A stretch of 64,000 nt of DNA from contig JACVVK020000221.1 in NCBI GenBank assembly GCA_018292915.2, forward strand, positions 76,001-140,000, read 5' to 3'. The stretch comes from Batillaria attramentaria. Taxonomy: Eukaryota > Mollusca > Gastropoda > Batillariidae. The notes beneath the pieces are model-generated. The model saw nothing but the letters and a program-made list of their open reading frames with translations, was not told the DNA's origin and did not search any database. Numbering within the stretch: position 1 is the first letter of the stretch; each line of letters begins with the position of its first letter. A program made the translations under genes and the position numbers. Shown here in pieces: positions 1-10,803 of the stretch.

Positions 1-343
1 AATTCTGAACCGTTTCCAGCGTCCCTGGCGGAACGGTGCCAAGCTACGCACGTGACTGGGTGCACCCTCGCCGCGCCGTTACAATTGCTCCCCAGAGTCC
101 AACCGTGGGAGACGTCCTAGATCAGGAGACGACGCCACCGGACCCCTGTGGCGGAGAGGGGGCGGTTGTACGGTTGCCGTTCTTGGCAGCTGCTCGATAA
201 CTATCAGTTAAGTGCGGGTCGTTGAGCTGGGCCGTGCTTGGCAGAGCGTTCAAAGAAATGGCCATTCATCAAGGAGGAAAATTACCGGCAATCAGGCAAG
301 AATCCCTCGTGAATCGGACTGTCCAGAGCAGTTTTTTTCCAGA
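1..343. other. No recognised feature
   Basis: Mixed-composition single-copy DNA. Short overlapping open frames occur in several frames, but none shows a domain, signal peptide or credible splice context. I see no match to other parts of the window. Confidence 0.5.
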
Positions 344-886
344 CATGGCTTCGGTTTTGTCAGTGTTAAGTTTGGTTGGTTTTTTTTGTGTATGTTATTG
401 CTGCCCCAGCTCTTTGCCAGCTCCTGTGGTGTTCCCCCCAGGTCATGGATGGAATCCACAGGGGTCTCGAAAGCTGGGGCAATTCTTTTATTATGCATGA
501 TGATGGAGATGTGGATTACGGTAAGATGATGCTGTGGAGGTCCGTGTGGTTTGGGACTGCGGGACAGGGCCGCATTCCACGCTTCCTGTCATCAATATCC
601 CGGCATTAACCAGGCCCGGGAACTACGACACCTGCGGTGCCGGCCGTGTAATCATCCACATCATAAGACAGGTCATATCCAAGGAAAGCACCCCAAAAGT
701 CGCACCCGTGAAGTGGGTGAATCTCAGCTGTGTGGCAACATCCTCCCCATTGGGCCCTTAACACACCCGCTCTGGGTAGGAGCCGACCTAGGTCGGAAAA
801 ATCCCGTTGCCTCGGCTGGGACTCGAACCCGGGTCTCCCGGTCCATGGTCCGAAGTGCTAACCACAACACTACGGGGGCCGGTTAG
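344..886 (-). mobile_element. SINE family B, near full-length copy
   Basis: Read on the minus strand, the element begins at about 886 with a tRNA-like head: a D-arm-like GTGGTTAGCAC (box A) and a T-arm-like GGGTTCGAGTCCC (box B). A body of about 460 bp follows, including a GATGTGGATGATTACACGG block, and it ends near GACAAAACCGAAGCCATG. The same body recurs at 5318-5733 and 54335-54841. The head resembles tRNAs with a TAGTGGTTAG D-arm, such as Glu or Asp, but the anticodon arm is degraded. It is a pol III-type retroposon, not a tRNA gene. I did not find a clear target-site duplication. Confidence 0.8.
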
Positions 887-960
887 CAACATGTTCTTGT
901 CTAGAAACTTGTCGTCACCGTGGGCGACTGTTGCAACGTTCCAGACGCCGCGGGCACACA

Positions 961-1450
961 GGCGTAAGGACACAAATTGACCGTGGGGTCATGTTTGGTG
1001 TTTATTTGAGGTGCACTGTTTGTCGAGTGTGCTAGTTTGTAGTGAGTTTTGTTGTAGTGAGTTTTGTAGTGAGTTTTGTGAGCATGATTTTCGTGATTGC
1101 TGTGTTATGTAGGTCAAGGTGCATGCCAGGCGGCCGCAACAAGAGGCAAACTGCCACGGAAGCTGGGACTTTTTTGTACTGAGGTCGAGCAGAAATGACG
1201 CAAGCGGATTTGTGTGAACTGGCTGTCTGGCCTAAACAGAAAGTAGACGAGCATTACTCCAGTGAGGCCTGAGCGGAAAGGAGACATTCAATTTTTTTTA
1301 AAACTCCTGTCAGTTGCGTTCCCTTGAATGGTCTGTGCATGCTAATTGTATCTAGATCGAAGCAATTTTAGGGGTGACTGATGCCTGAGGCTAATAGGGA
1401 ATATACAGGCATTTTGAGACCTCTTTCGATTGTGTCCTTTGGCCACAGTT
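961..1450 (+). repeat. Dispersed repeat family C, copy 1
   Basis: A non-coding block of about 460-490 bp beginning near GTGGGGTCATGTTTGG. It runs through GATTTTCGTGATT, GTCAAGGTGCATGCCA and ATGCCTGAGGCTAATAGG. Closely similar blocks lie at 11164-11612, 31036-31885 (interrupted) and 51224-51685. No open frame is conserved among copies and no tRNA-like head or terminal inverted repeat is obvious. It could be part of a longer unrecognised retroelement or an LTR fragment. Confidence 0.7.
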
Positions 1451-1494
1451 GAAAAGTCTAAACGTCTCTCCTCTCCAACACCTACTTCTCCAAG

Positions 1495-1632
1495 GACAAT
1501 TCCTCCGCCATGTATGAAACTAGGTTTATGTGAGCACGCGTGTAAGTTTTGACTTGTTGTGCTCTGAACATTGCTTAACTGTTTCATGGCGATCTGCAAA
1601 TTTGTATCCGTACCTGAATAAAACGTTTAAAC
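1495..1632 (+). repeat. Dispersed repeat family O, copy 1
   Basis: Shares a block of about 150 bp with 50100-50265 (same strand) and 43555-43705 (opposite strand). Landmarks are TCTCCGCCATG, TGAGCACG, ACTTGTTGTGCTCT and an end resembling GAATAAAA..GTT.AAACC. The conserved AATAAA-containing end suggests a retroposon 3' end. Confidence 0.65.
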
Positions 1633-1900
1633 CAAGGAGTCCAATAAGAAAAAAATCGAAAAGAAATCTACGATTATAAAAGCACCAAAACACAGCATCG
1701 ACAACAAAAACAAATCAAAACATAAAAACAGACAACCCCAACCCTTAAAAACTTAATCAAACAAGCAAAACATACCAACAAAGAAACAGCAAAACAACAA
1801 AGACACGACAACAACAGCATCAAGAAAAAGAAAGAAAAAGAACCAAAGAAAACACAAATGAGGAGACACAAAGAAAAAAAACACTACTCAAAGGGAACGA
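1633..1900. repeat. A-rich low-complexity tract
   Basis: Dominated by A/C-rich runs such as AAACAAA and ACAACA. No gene-like structure. The minus-strand open frame here is a Phe/Cys/Leu artefact of this composition. Confidence 0.7.
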
Positions 1901-2398
1901 ACACTAGGTAAGGACCGCTGCAAGGGAGAGAATTGTGCCTGTATGGAAAGAGTGATCACAAGGTCTACCGGATCCAATAACAGAAGAATAAAATCCAAGG
2001 AAAGCGGGGAGGGGGGGGGGGACTAAAGGAAAGTGAGAGAATGCAAGACTGGTGAAGCGTTCCCCCCCCCCCCCCCACAAGAGCGGGCTCTCTTGCTAAG
2101 CTTGCTAACTTGTCAAAGAAAAACATACAAACAACAAAGGCCGTTCTTTATCCAGAGTGTCATCAACGAGACTGCAGCCTCAGAACACAAAAGTCAAAAA
2201 CCGCTGGTCACTTCCCACAATCTAGACAAACTGTCTGCAGCCTCCTTAGACTCATCTTATTACGCGTACTGTATCACCAGCTTGTAAGCAAATACGGACT
2301 CTTGAAATGTCAGCAGAGTAAGTCGATCGCAACCCTAAGTTTCTTTCGTACAAAATGAATTGATCTGTTGTACTCTACGGAAGATAGAGTGCATTTTT
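1901..2398. other. No recognised feature; G and C homopolymers
   Basis: Single-copy sequence with a run of G near 2008-2020 and a run of C near 2062-2077. I see no gene or repeat match elsewhere in the window. Confidence 0.4.
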
Positions 2399-3807
2399 GG
2401 CTCCCTTGTGTAACAATGGGAGTCTATGTTGTAACCCTCCGTCGTCTGTCTGTGTGTGTGTGTGTGTGTGTGTGTCTGTCTGTGGGTGTGTCCGCAGTAA
2501 ACCTTAACATTGGCATTTTCTCAGAATCTACAAAGAGCAGAGTCACCAAACTTGGCATACCGATAGGCAGCCATAAGACCTTTCAAAATATATAATTTTG
2601 AATGACCTTGACTCAAGGTCAAGGTCACTAAAGCTGTCTGTTTGAAAATTTTACATAGGCATTTTCTTGGAGTCTACAAATGCCAGAGGTTTTGAACTTT
2701 GCATGATGATAGACATTGATAAGAACTTTACAGATATACATGTATTCAATGGCCTTGTGTGAAGGTCAAGGTCAGACAAGTTATTTTCCGCATTTCCGTA
2801 GAAAACCTTAACATTGGCATTTTCTCAGAATCTACAAACAGCACAGGCACCAAACTTGGCATGCTGATAGACAGCCATAAGGCCTTTCAAAATATATCAT
2901 TCTGAGTGACCTTGACTCAAGGTCAAGGTCACTAAAGCTGTTTGTTTTAAAATTTTGCATTGGCATTTTCTTGGAATCTACAAAAACCGGAGGTTTTAAA
3001 CTTTGCATGATGATAGACATTGATAACAACTTTACAGAGGTACATGTATTCAGTGGCCTTGTGTCAAGGTCAAGGCTGTACAAGCTATTTTCCGCATTTC
3101 CGCAGTAAACCTTAACATGGGCATTTTCTCAGAATCTACAAAAAGCAGAGGCACCAAACTTGGCATGCTGATAGACAGCCGTAAGACCTTTCAAAATATA
3201 ACATGTTGAATGACCTTGACTCAAGGTCAAGGCCACTAAAGCTGTCTGTTTTAAAATTTTGCATTGGCATTTTCTTGGAATCTACAAAAACCAGAGGTTT
3301 TAAACTTTATATGGTGATAGACATTGATAAGAACTTAACCGATATACATGTATTCAATAGCCTTGTGTCAAGGTCAAGGCCGTACAAGCTATTTTTGTAA
3401 AACCGTAACATTGGCATTTTCTCAGAAACAACAAACAGCAGAGGCGCCAAACTTGCCATGCTAATAGACATTGATAAGAACTATATACCCATACCACTTT
3501 AAATGACCTTGACTTTGAGTCAAGGTCATTAAAGCTGTCTGTTGTCAATTTCAATATTACCGTCTTTGGAGAAACTACAAATACTAGAGGCATCCAACTT
3601 GGTGTAATGATAGACGTCTTATTTGAATGACCTTGGCCCAAGGTCAAGGCCATATAGTCAGTTTGGGGGAAAAGTGTAATATTGCCAGGAACTAAGAACA
3701 CCAGAGACACCTTACTTGGCTTGATGATAGATAGTGGTAAGATTTTTTACTCTTGAATGACCTTGACCCATGTCACAAGGGAGCCATGGAGGCTTTTGCC
3801 TCTCTAG
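2399..3807. mobile_element. Family F inverted-repeat-ended element, copy 1
   Basis: The element is bounded by GGCTCCCTTGTG at 2399-2410 and its exact reverse complement CACAAGGGAGCC at 3774-3785, followed by a shared GGAGGCTTTTGCCTCTCTAG end. Inside are alternating blocks of about 130-155 bp. Each contains TGACCTTGA and/or TCAAGGTCA, plus conserved phrases such as TTGGCATTTTCTCAGAATC and ATGATAGACATTGATAAG. A second copy with the same ends lies at 22307-23420. There is no transposase frame, so it is probably a non-autonomous DNA element or a mobilised tandem repeat. A (GT)n tract sits just inside the left end. Confidence 0.75.
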
Positions 3808-4240
3808 TCTTGTAGAAAACAAACGTGTCGAATTTCCAAACAGTCTGAATGCCATTAATGCAATTTCCCTTTCCGTGATCAATAAAGTATTCTGTATTCT
3901 GTAAACAGGACACATTGTACGTGCTAGGATTATGGACTCAGGTGTTAGGGGACCACGGAGGAGGAAGGAAGAAAGGAAACAAAGCCTACAAGACGGTAGT
4001 AAAACATCACGAATGAGACAAATACTCAGGTAGGCGATCACACACAAAGAAAATGTCAGTTATTCAAATCCACCGGGCTGGGTCAACCTTTTGTTTTTGT
4101 TCCAGAGACCAAGGGGTAAAAGAGAAGGGCAGGGGTAGAGGGAGGCAGGAGGAGGGGGTGGGGGGAGGGGGATAAGATGAGTGGAGTTTGACATCTGATC
4201 TGGGGTAAAAACTAAAGTTGTTGTGGTCGCAGAATTAATA
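3808..4240. other. No recognised feature; purine-rich tract
   Basis: Contains an AATAAA-like CAATAAAGTATTCTGTATTCTG near 3880-3902, probably a degraded retroposon tail, and a G/A-rich tract at about 4115-4172. No exon is evident. Confidence 0.4.
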
Positions 4241-4294
4241 ATATGGATGATGATGATGATGATGATAATAATAATACTGTAATTATAATAATTA

Positions 4295-4332
<38 letters not shown>

Positions 4333-4360
4333 ACAATAACAATAATAATAATAATACTAC
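4241..4360 (+). repeat. Trinucleotide repeats (GAT)n, (AAT)n, (CTA)n
   Basis: Adjacent tracts of GAT, AAT and ACT triplets. They lead into the family Q-like sequence that follows and probably arose from its (AAT)n terminus. Confidence 0.85.
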
Positions 4361-4401
4361 AGCGCTTACTCTCGCAAAAAAGCAACTCACTGCGCTACAC
4401 A

Positions 4402-4474
<73 letters not shown>

Positions 4475-4640
4475 GGCGCTGAAATAATACTTCAGCGTGA
4501 AAGGCTTGACGGAAGAGGTGGGTTTTCAAGTTGGATATGTACCGGTATAGTGTGGCAAGAGCACGAATTCCGACAGGCAGTGAATCCCAAAACAACCGGG
4601 GCTAGAGAACTGAAAGAAAAAAAAATGTTCGCCTACGGCC
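4361..4640. repeat. Family Q-like element with internal (CA)35
   Basis: ACAGCGCTTACTCTC and GTGGGTTTTCAAG..ATTCCGACAGGCAGTGAATCCCAAA flank a pure CA tract at 4403-4472. The phrase style matches the (AAT)n-headed element at 36969-37760, which has GGGCGCCTATC..CTCTAGGCGCC followed by TATTCCATGTAGCAGGACC. This type is common in invertebrate genomes. It is non-coding here. Confidence 0.5.
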
Positions 4641-4743
4641 GGGTTTCATGTTGCGCTATTCATGTCTACCACTGAATCTTTGAATTGGCACGATGTCCTT
4701 ATACAAGCTGCGGCGGCCATCTTTGGGCGCCGCTTGATTTAGA

Positions 4744-4749
<6 letters not shown>

Positions 4750-4811
<62 letters not shown>
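4750..4811 (+). repeat. (CA)n microsatellite
   Basis: Uninterrupted CA dinucleotides, about 30 units. Confidence 0.98.
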
Positions 4812-4812
<1 letters not shown>

Positions 4813-4829
4813 GAATCAACTTGTATGGT

Positions 4830-5003
4830 CAGAATCTACTGTGAAACTCACAGTCAAAGCTGGTGAGATTTTAAATCGCCATAGCTGTGATGACGTCACA
4901 GCCTTTGAAAACCCCGAGTTTCATCTGTGTCATATAAGTACGCAGCGGTCACTGTGGCCGGTCCCACACAGCGACCTTTTAGGAGCAGGCTTAACTAATG
5001 GGT
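4830..5003. mobile_element. Diverged relative of MITE family G
   Basis: AATCTACTGTGAAACTCACAG and GCTGTGATGACGTCACAGC align with AATCTGCTGTGGAAACCACAG and GCTGTGATGACGCCACAGC of the G copies at 13573-13900 and 41311-41633. The right end AGGAGCAGGCTTAA matches the G terminus AAGAGCAGGCTTAA. The left terminus is not visible. It carries a perfect TGACGTCA palindrome. Confidence 0.55.
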
Positions 5004-5317
5004 CTCATCGCGCCTTTGAGTCACGCTGATCATTTAGGATAGTGCACATCTTGCCGTATTACCAAAGTGGATGATAATACGTGGAGTTACTTTAGTTACG
5101 CCGTTTTGCTGTGTGTACGGAGAGCGTCTGCTAGCTTGGCGAAAGGCGGTGTGACGGGTCAGCGATCTGCGGCCCTTCAGTTTGTAGTTTGTACACACAC
5201 ACCAGACGAAGCGACTGTGACGCGGAGGTCTGTGTTTCCCTCGCTGTGTCTGGTTAGTACTCCGCTTTACGACTGAACTCGCTGTCAATCAAACTGAAAC
5301 GAGACTGAGAGCCTGCA
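5004..5317. other. No recognised feature
   Basis: Moderately GC-rich single-copy sequence. Overlapping short open frames on both strands lack any recognisable domain or splice context. Confidence 0.4.
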
Positions 5318-5733
5318 GGCATGGCTTCGGTTTTGTCAGTGTTAAATTGGGTTTTGGGAGTTTGTTTTGTGGCCCGAACTCTTTGCCAGCTCCAGTGGTG
5401 TTCCTGCGAGGACATGGAATTCCTGCCAGGAATTCACGGAGGGCTCGAACGCTGGGGCCATTCTTATTATCCATGATGATGGACGTGAGGATGATGGTAA
5501 GATGATGCTATGGAGGTCCGTGTGGTTTGGGACTGCGGGATAGGGCCGCATTCCACGCTTCCTATCGTAAATATCCCGTCGTTAACCCGCTCGGGAACTA
5601 CGGCACTTGTGGTATCGGCCGTGTAATCATCCACATCATCAGACGTGTCATACCAAGTGAACCACCCCCAAAGTCGTACCCGTGAAGTTGGTGAATCTCG
5701 GCTGTGTGGCAACAGCCTCCCTATTGGGCCCAT
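5318..5733 (-). mobile_element. SINE family B, 5'-truncated copy
   Basis: Matches the body of the copy at 344-886 from GGCATGGCTTCGGTTTTGTCA to GGCAACAGCCTCCCTATTGGGCCC but stops before the tRNA-like head. This is the truncation expected of incomplete reverse transcription on the minus strand. Confidence 0.75.
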
Positions 5734-5765
5734 AGTCAGTGTTCAGTTTCAGTTTGTTGCTGCTC

Positions 5766-5802
5766 ATCAGGCCATTTTGCGCCTTCATTTACTGCTTTCC
5801 TA
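5766..5802 (+). repeat. Short duplicated segment
   Basis: CATCAGGCCATTTTGCGCC followed by TTCATTTACTGCT recurs almost exactly at 7251-7286. Flanks do not match, so this is a small dispersed duplication or the remnant of an older repeat. Confidence 0.6.
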
Positions 5803-6047
5803 GAATTGGCGAATTGTGAACGTGTATTTGTGCAGAGTACTAACAATTGCACCTGAACGTTGAGTTCGGACGTCAGCCGTTTGTAACAAGCCCTGGTCCA
5901 TATGTATATTACGAATTGGTATACACATCGAAACGCTCGGTATTGCTACCACCACTTTTTAGATTGTCTTCATCGCAGTAAATTCAAATTAAGTTCTTTA
6001 TTGTGCCAATAAAATTTACGTAACTGTCTTAAGGTGGGGCTAAAAAA

Positions 6048-6140
6048 AGTGTAATAATAATAATAATAATTCTTATATAGCGCGAAATCCCCACTATTGT
6101 GGGCTCTAAGCGCTTTACAAAGTGACATGAACATTAACGC
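6048..6140. repeat. (AAT)n plus family Q-type head
   Basis: TAATAATAAT followed by TATATAGCGCG..CTCTAAGCGCTTTACA is the head type seen in (AAT)n-linked repeats, compare 36969-37040. Only this end is recognisable. Confidence 0.5.
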
Positions 6141-6329
6141 ATATAAATTATGAAGGACAAAGATATAAATACATAATACAACAAGTGTGAGAGAAACAGA
6201 CATAGCGACAACCAGCACACACGCACGCGCACAATATCATACATGCATGAGGAACACACAAGAGGCAACCAGCAAAGTAAAGCAGTGTAAGCAGTCATTC
6301 ACAGATCCCCCATAAAAAAGCAAAACGGG

Positions 6330-6510
6330 TGTGTGTGTGTGTGTGTGTGTGTGTTTGGGGGTTTCACGTCCTTTTCCGCCACATACGGGTGATATCAAAG
6401 ACGGGGCAACGATGAAAAAGCCAGCACAAATATTTGGCCCCAGCCGGAACACAAACTCACAACCCGAGCATCAGAAGTCCAACGCTCTACCATTCGGCCA
6501 CCCCGGCTCC
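6330..6510 (-). mobile_element. SINE family A, copy with (GT)n at tail
   Basis: On the minus strand the order is: tRNA-like head with GGCCGAATGGTAGAGCGTTGG, GGGGCCAAATATTTGTGCTGG, CATCGTTGCCCCGTCTTTG, GTGGCGGAAAAGGACGTG, then a CCCAAAC tail. The usual CACCCACCC tail is replaced by a (GT)n microsatellite at 6330-6354, which probably grew from it. The box B region has lost the GGGATTCG of better copies. Confidence 0.85.
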
Positions 6511-6549
6511 GGAACAATTTATCCCCTAGTAATCATCCGAAAAGGAAGT

Positions 6550-6754
6550 GCCTGACCGGGGTGGGTGGGTGGGTGGGTGTTTGGGAGTTTAACGTCCTTT
6601 TCCACCACATAAGGGTGATATCAAAGACGGGGCAACGAGAAAAAGAGCCAGCACAAATATTTGGCCCCAGCCGGCGGGATTCGAACTCACGACCCGAGCA
6701 TTGAGAGTCCAACGCTCTACCATTCGGCCACCCCGGCTCCCCGCCTGACCGGGG
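6550..6754 (-). mobile_element. SINE family A with 12-bp target-site duplication
   Basis: The SINE occupies about 6562-6742 and is flanked by the perfect direct repeat GCCTGACCGGGG at 6550-6561 and 6743-6754. The head, read on the minus strand, has box A GGCCGAATGGTAGAG and box B GAGTTCGAATCCCGCC. The tail is (ACCC)n. The head resembles tRNA-Arg(UCU): compare GTTGGACTCTCAATGCTC with the GGACTTCTAA arm. This is one of the best-preserved insertions. Confidence 0.92.
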
Positions 6755-6789
6755 CAGCTTACAGACAGCACGCTACTGCAGAAAGCTGA

Positions 6790-7250
6790 CACGGTTCCCG
6801 TCGACCTAATTCATACCAAACTGTTCACACTAGGGACTGTGGGCATGACAGACGGCACTATGGCTTTTCTCTCCGGAATCACGGCACAAGAATTACCACA
6901 GAATTTACTGACGCCCGCAAGTCTCCGTTGCCCCCTCACCGCCTCATCCACCGCCTCCACCTTCCCCCCAGCACTGTCCCAAGGCGCGTACTCCGTTGCG
7001 TTTATGTCGGGAGATGTCGCCGTCAGCAAATCCTACGTTTGTCACCGGTGATCCAACTCCCCGGTCCCTGATGGCGTTTGATGGCTAGTGGGAACGAGAT
7101 GGGGGGTCAACGTTTGACACGCGCGGTGGGAAAAAAAGGGGTCGCTGGTGGAAACGGGGGATCAGTCAGGACATCAGTCGAGGTCAAACGTTGTTCCCAT
7201 CGGATCTGCTATCCATTTGTGCGCGTTGTGAGGTATGGCATTTGTGACAG
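6790..7250. other. No recognised feature
   Basis: Open frames on both strands at 6811-7051 are antisense to each other and neither shows a domain or splice sites. Nothing else is visible. Confidence 0.4.
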
Positions 7251-7286
7251 AACATCAGGCCATTTTTGCGCCTTCATTTACTGCTC
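7251..7286 (+). repeat. Short duplicated segment, second copy
   Basis: Near-identical to 5766-5802, with one extra T. Confidence 0.6.
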
Positions 7287-7927
7287 TCCAGCTCACAAGC
7301 TGTTTGCTGTTCGGTATAGTTCCACTCACTTGGTATAGTTCGCCTGTTAGGAGGTACCAGTCATATGCAGAGAGAGCAAATGTACACAAACTGCGGGGGC
7401 GGGGTGTAAATGTACCCTGGATTTAGTTGAAGTCACGTGACAGCTAACTCCGTTTTATGAATGTAAACGAAAGCATTGAGCGAACATCAGATGGAGAAGT
7501 TATATGTGTGTGTGTGGTATATGTGTGTGAGTCAGTATATAATCTGTCGTAATTTGTAACCGTTTCGCTTTCCGGCAACGGGGCATATCCATGAAAACTG
7601 ATAGCACGCCAATATCGCGAGAGCTAACCAGACTGAGTGGTTGGATTTGATCGCCCCGCTGAGTGGAGAGCTGGAATACAGTTGCTTCCCCTGCATGTAA
7701 CTGGTATACATTTGCGCCCACTAGCGGGTGAACAATACCAACTGAGCGATATCATTCCCTTGTGCATTCTCCGCTACCGAGCCAGGGAGTTCAGTAACCC
7801 ATCTCGGGCTCGGTGGCGACGAGTGCAGAACGGAGGATGAAACTGACCCGACGACACCTAGGCGTTTGGGAGCAACTCAGTTTTCTGATTCTAGAGCAAA
7901 GACTATGATGCAACTGAGTAATGAGCA
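7287..7927. other. No recognised feature; possible tRNA-like remnant
   Basis: The stretch 7722-7752, read on the minus strand, has GCTCAGTTGGTATTG, which looks like a D-arm, followed by CACCCGCTAGTGG. No credible box B follows. A small (GT)n lies at 7505-7530. Confidence 0.3.
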
Positions 7928-8133
7928 AGACTGGACATTTAAATTCCGAAATTTAAATAGCTGAGCTGACCCTCCGCACCACGTGATTGTAATGTGTTTA
8001 TGTCCAGTGTGTGAGAGAATGCGTGTGATTCACGTGAGCGTGCGTGTTGGGTTCATTCGCGGCGTTTTGAGCCGATTCATGAAACTGGGTGAAGCGCCTA
8101 TACAGTACCCATTATTATTATTATTATTATTAC
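7928..8133 (+). mobile_element. Family D SINE-like element, 3' part
   Basis: ATTCCGAAATTTAAATAGCTGAGC, then TGTCCAGTGTGTGAGAGAATGCG, GTGAGCGTGCGTGTTGGGTTC, GAGCCGATTCATGAAACTGGG and a (ATT)n end. It matches the distal halves of the D copies at 27465-27855 and 31340-31776. The tRNA-like head is missing. Confidence 0.8.
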
Positions 8134-8504
8134 ATTTCAAATGAAGATTAAAAGATTTTAGCTAGAAGAAAGGTCCCCGACCGGCACTGTCCATTTTCTC
8201 TGGCTCTGTCAAACGGGCCTGTTTGAATAACATGTCCATCATAATTACACAAGAATGCATCAAATGTGGCCGACCTGGCAGTCTGAATGGGTTGAATAGT
8301 GTTCAGCTGGACTGTTCGGTTAGCGAAGCTGTCCTGTCCCCCCAATAATCTGCCCCCTAGTGCCGTCCCCGACCACATCTTGTGGTTTGTCTTGGCACGT
8401 TTGTCTCACTTATGTATCTCGTTTTTAGTCTCTCTTTTATTTTGTAATACGTCCTTGCATGAGTGCGCGCTTGTGCGTGCGGGCGTGCGTACGTGTGCGT
8501 GCGC

Positions 8505-8506
<2 letters not shown>
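8134..8506. other. No recognised feature
   Basis: Single-copy sequence with no exon or repeat signal that I can see. It becomes GC-alternating (GTGCGTGCGC) towards the microsatellite. Confidence 0.4.

Positions 8507-8572
<66 letters not shown>
8507..8572 (+). repeat. (GT)n microsatellite
   Basis: About 33 GT units preceded by GTGCGTGCGCGCG, a Z-DNA-prone composition. Confidence 0.98.
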
Positions 8573-8574
<2 letters not shown>

Positions 8575-8890
8575 ATTTTATATTATGATCACAGCACAAG
8601 GACCGAAGCAACTGCACGTGTCTGAAGACAATTTTCTGTTTTAAAATGTATTTGTAGAACAGGCAATAAAGTATTTTTGAACATTGACCTTGAAAAAAAG
8701 CTAAACTATCAACCAACCATCCGGGCAGTGTCAACTGGATTTGCCTTCATCAAACGCCTTAGAAAGTCTGTTTAAACTGGCAAACATTAGTATGCACTGT
8801 ATCAGAAAAAAACACCACCTTGCAGACAGTTTTAATATGACTCAGAAATGATCGTCAAGTAAATCTAAACGGTTTCTAGGGTGGTTGGGT
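8573..8890. other. No recognised feature; AATAAA-like motif
   Basis: CAATAAAGTATTTTTGAACATTGACCTTG at about 8665-8692 looks like a degraded retroposon 3' end. The rest is unremarkable. Confidence 0.35.
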
Positions 8891-9033
8891 TTTTTTTTTT
8901 TTTTTTTTGGGGGGGGGGGGGGTGTTAACGTCCTTTTCCACCCATACGGGTGATATCAAAGACGACGAGGCAACGATGAAAAAGCCAGCACAAATATTAC
9001 GGTTACAAAAAAAAAAAAGGGGGGGGGGGGGGA
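8891..9033 (-). mobile_element. SINE family A body fragment flanked by homopolymers
   Basis: GTCCTTTTCCACCCATACGGGTGATATCAAAGAC..GGCAACGATGAAAAAGCCAGCACAAATATTA at about 8923-8999 is the SINE A body without the head. It sits between poly-T/poly-G and a poly-A/poly-G run, where the consensus could be unreliable. Confidence 0.75.
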
Positions 9034-9500
9034 AGCAATCCTTAAACCAAAGTAACAGACAAGAGAGATAATTCTCAATTCCGCAAGCTCAAACGAGGTA
9101 AGTTCGGCAATGGTGGCAACAGCGCCTTTAACAGACAGCGCTCAGCTCCAGACGCACTTCTGTCATTATGGAAACAGCTCACCGCTTGCTTCCTGGTAGA
9201 AGGGTTGGACATAGATGGTGAATGCCAGGGAGAGACGTATCAACTGATCTATCTGGCGTTAGGCTGACTCATCATTTCGGGGAGTTTGAGTGGCTGACGC
9301 TGACTCCTTCCTCATTTTGAAATCCAAAGAGACCCTCCAGGTTGATCCTCGATCACGCGTCAATTCGGAACCGACTCTCACTCAGCCCCGTGAGAGATTA
9401 GGTTCAAGTCCTTGTCAGATTATGAGTCTGAGATACGACCTACGTGTTTTTGTTGTTGTTGTTGTTGTTTTTGTTGTTTTTTAAACTCACCTTAGGAAAA
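9034..9500. other. No recognised feature; (GTT)n near 9449
   Basis: Single-copy sequence ending in a short (GTT)n run. No gene signal. Confidence 0.4.
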
Positions 9501-10100
<600 letters not shown>

Positions 10101-10510
10101 AGAATTAAGCAGACGTCAGATGAAAAGATCGGGGAAGACAGGCGGAGAGAAATAATCTAAAAAGCTTTCGTCAAGAGACGATTGAGAAAGTCAATAAAAC
10201 GCCAAATGTAGATTATCATCTCCCCTTTCGCCAGTCTTTATTATTCATGCGCCAGAACTCTGCGCGTCAGAAATGGATCTCCGACGGTCGGCAGTGGCTT
10301 TTCATCAAGCAGCCAAGCTTAACCTAGACGCATGGAGCGGGTGAGACTTGCACAACTTTATGAAAACCCCAGATCCGTGAATGTCATGCATGAGACGAAG
10401 CTTAGATGATTGCTTCTCGTGGTTCACCCACGAAATAACACGCTTGAGGTTTCAGTTTGTGCAGTGGCTACCGAACCTCCTCGAGTAAGTGGCATAAACA
10501 CATATAAACG

Positions 10511-10513
<3 letters not shown>
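10101..10513. other. No recognised feature
   Basis: Single-copy. I see no splice-flanked open frame and no repeat match. Confidence 0.4.

Positions 10514-10601
<88 letters not shown>
10514..10601 (+). repeat. (CA)n microsatellite
   Basis: About 43 CA units followed by an (AATA)n stretch. Confidence 0.98.
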
Positions 10602-10602
<1 letters not shown>

Positions 10603-10803
10603 TAAATGAATAAATAAATAATACAAAAAGATGAACAAGTATTTATGACTCACGTGTGATCTTAACCTTACCGGAGCTCACTCAAACAAGCATTTCTTAC
10701 CAACCATCAACGTGTAAAAAAGAAAGGCAAATGTTCTGCAAAGCATTGATTTCTGAAATCTTCACCATTCCCTGTGATCTTGACCTCTGATCTTGACATT
10801 ATT

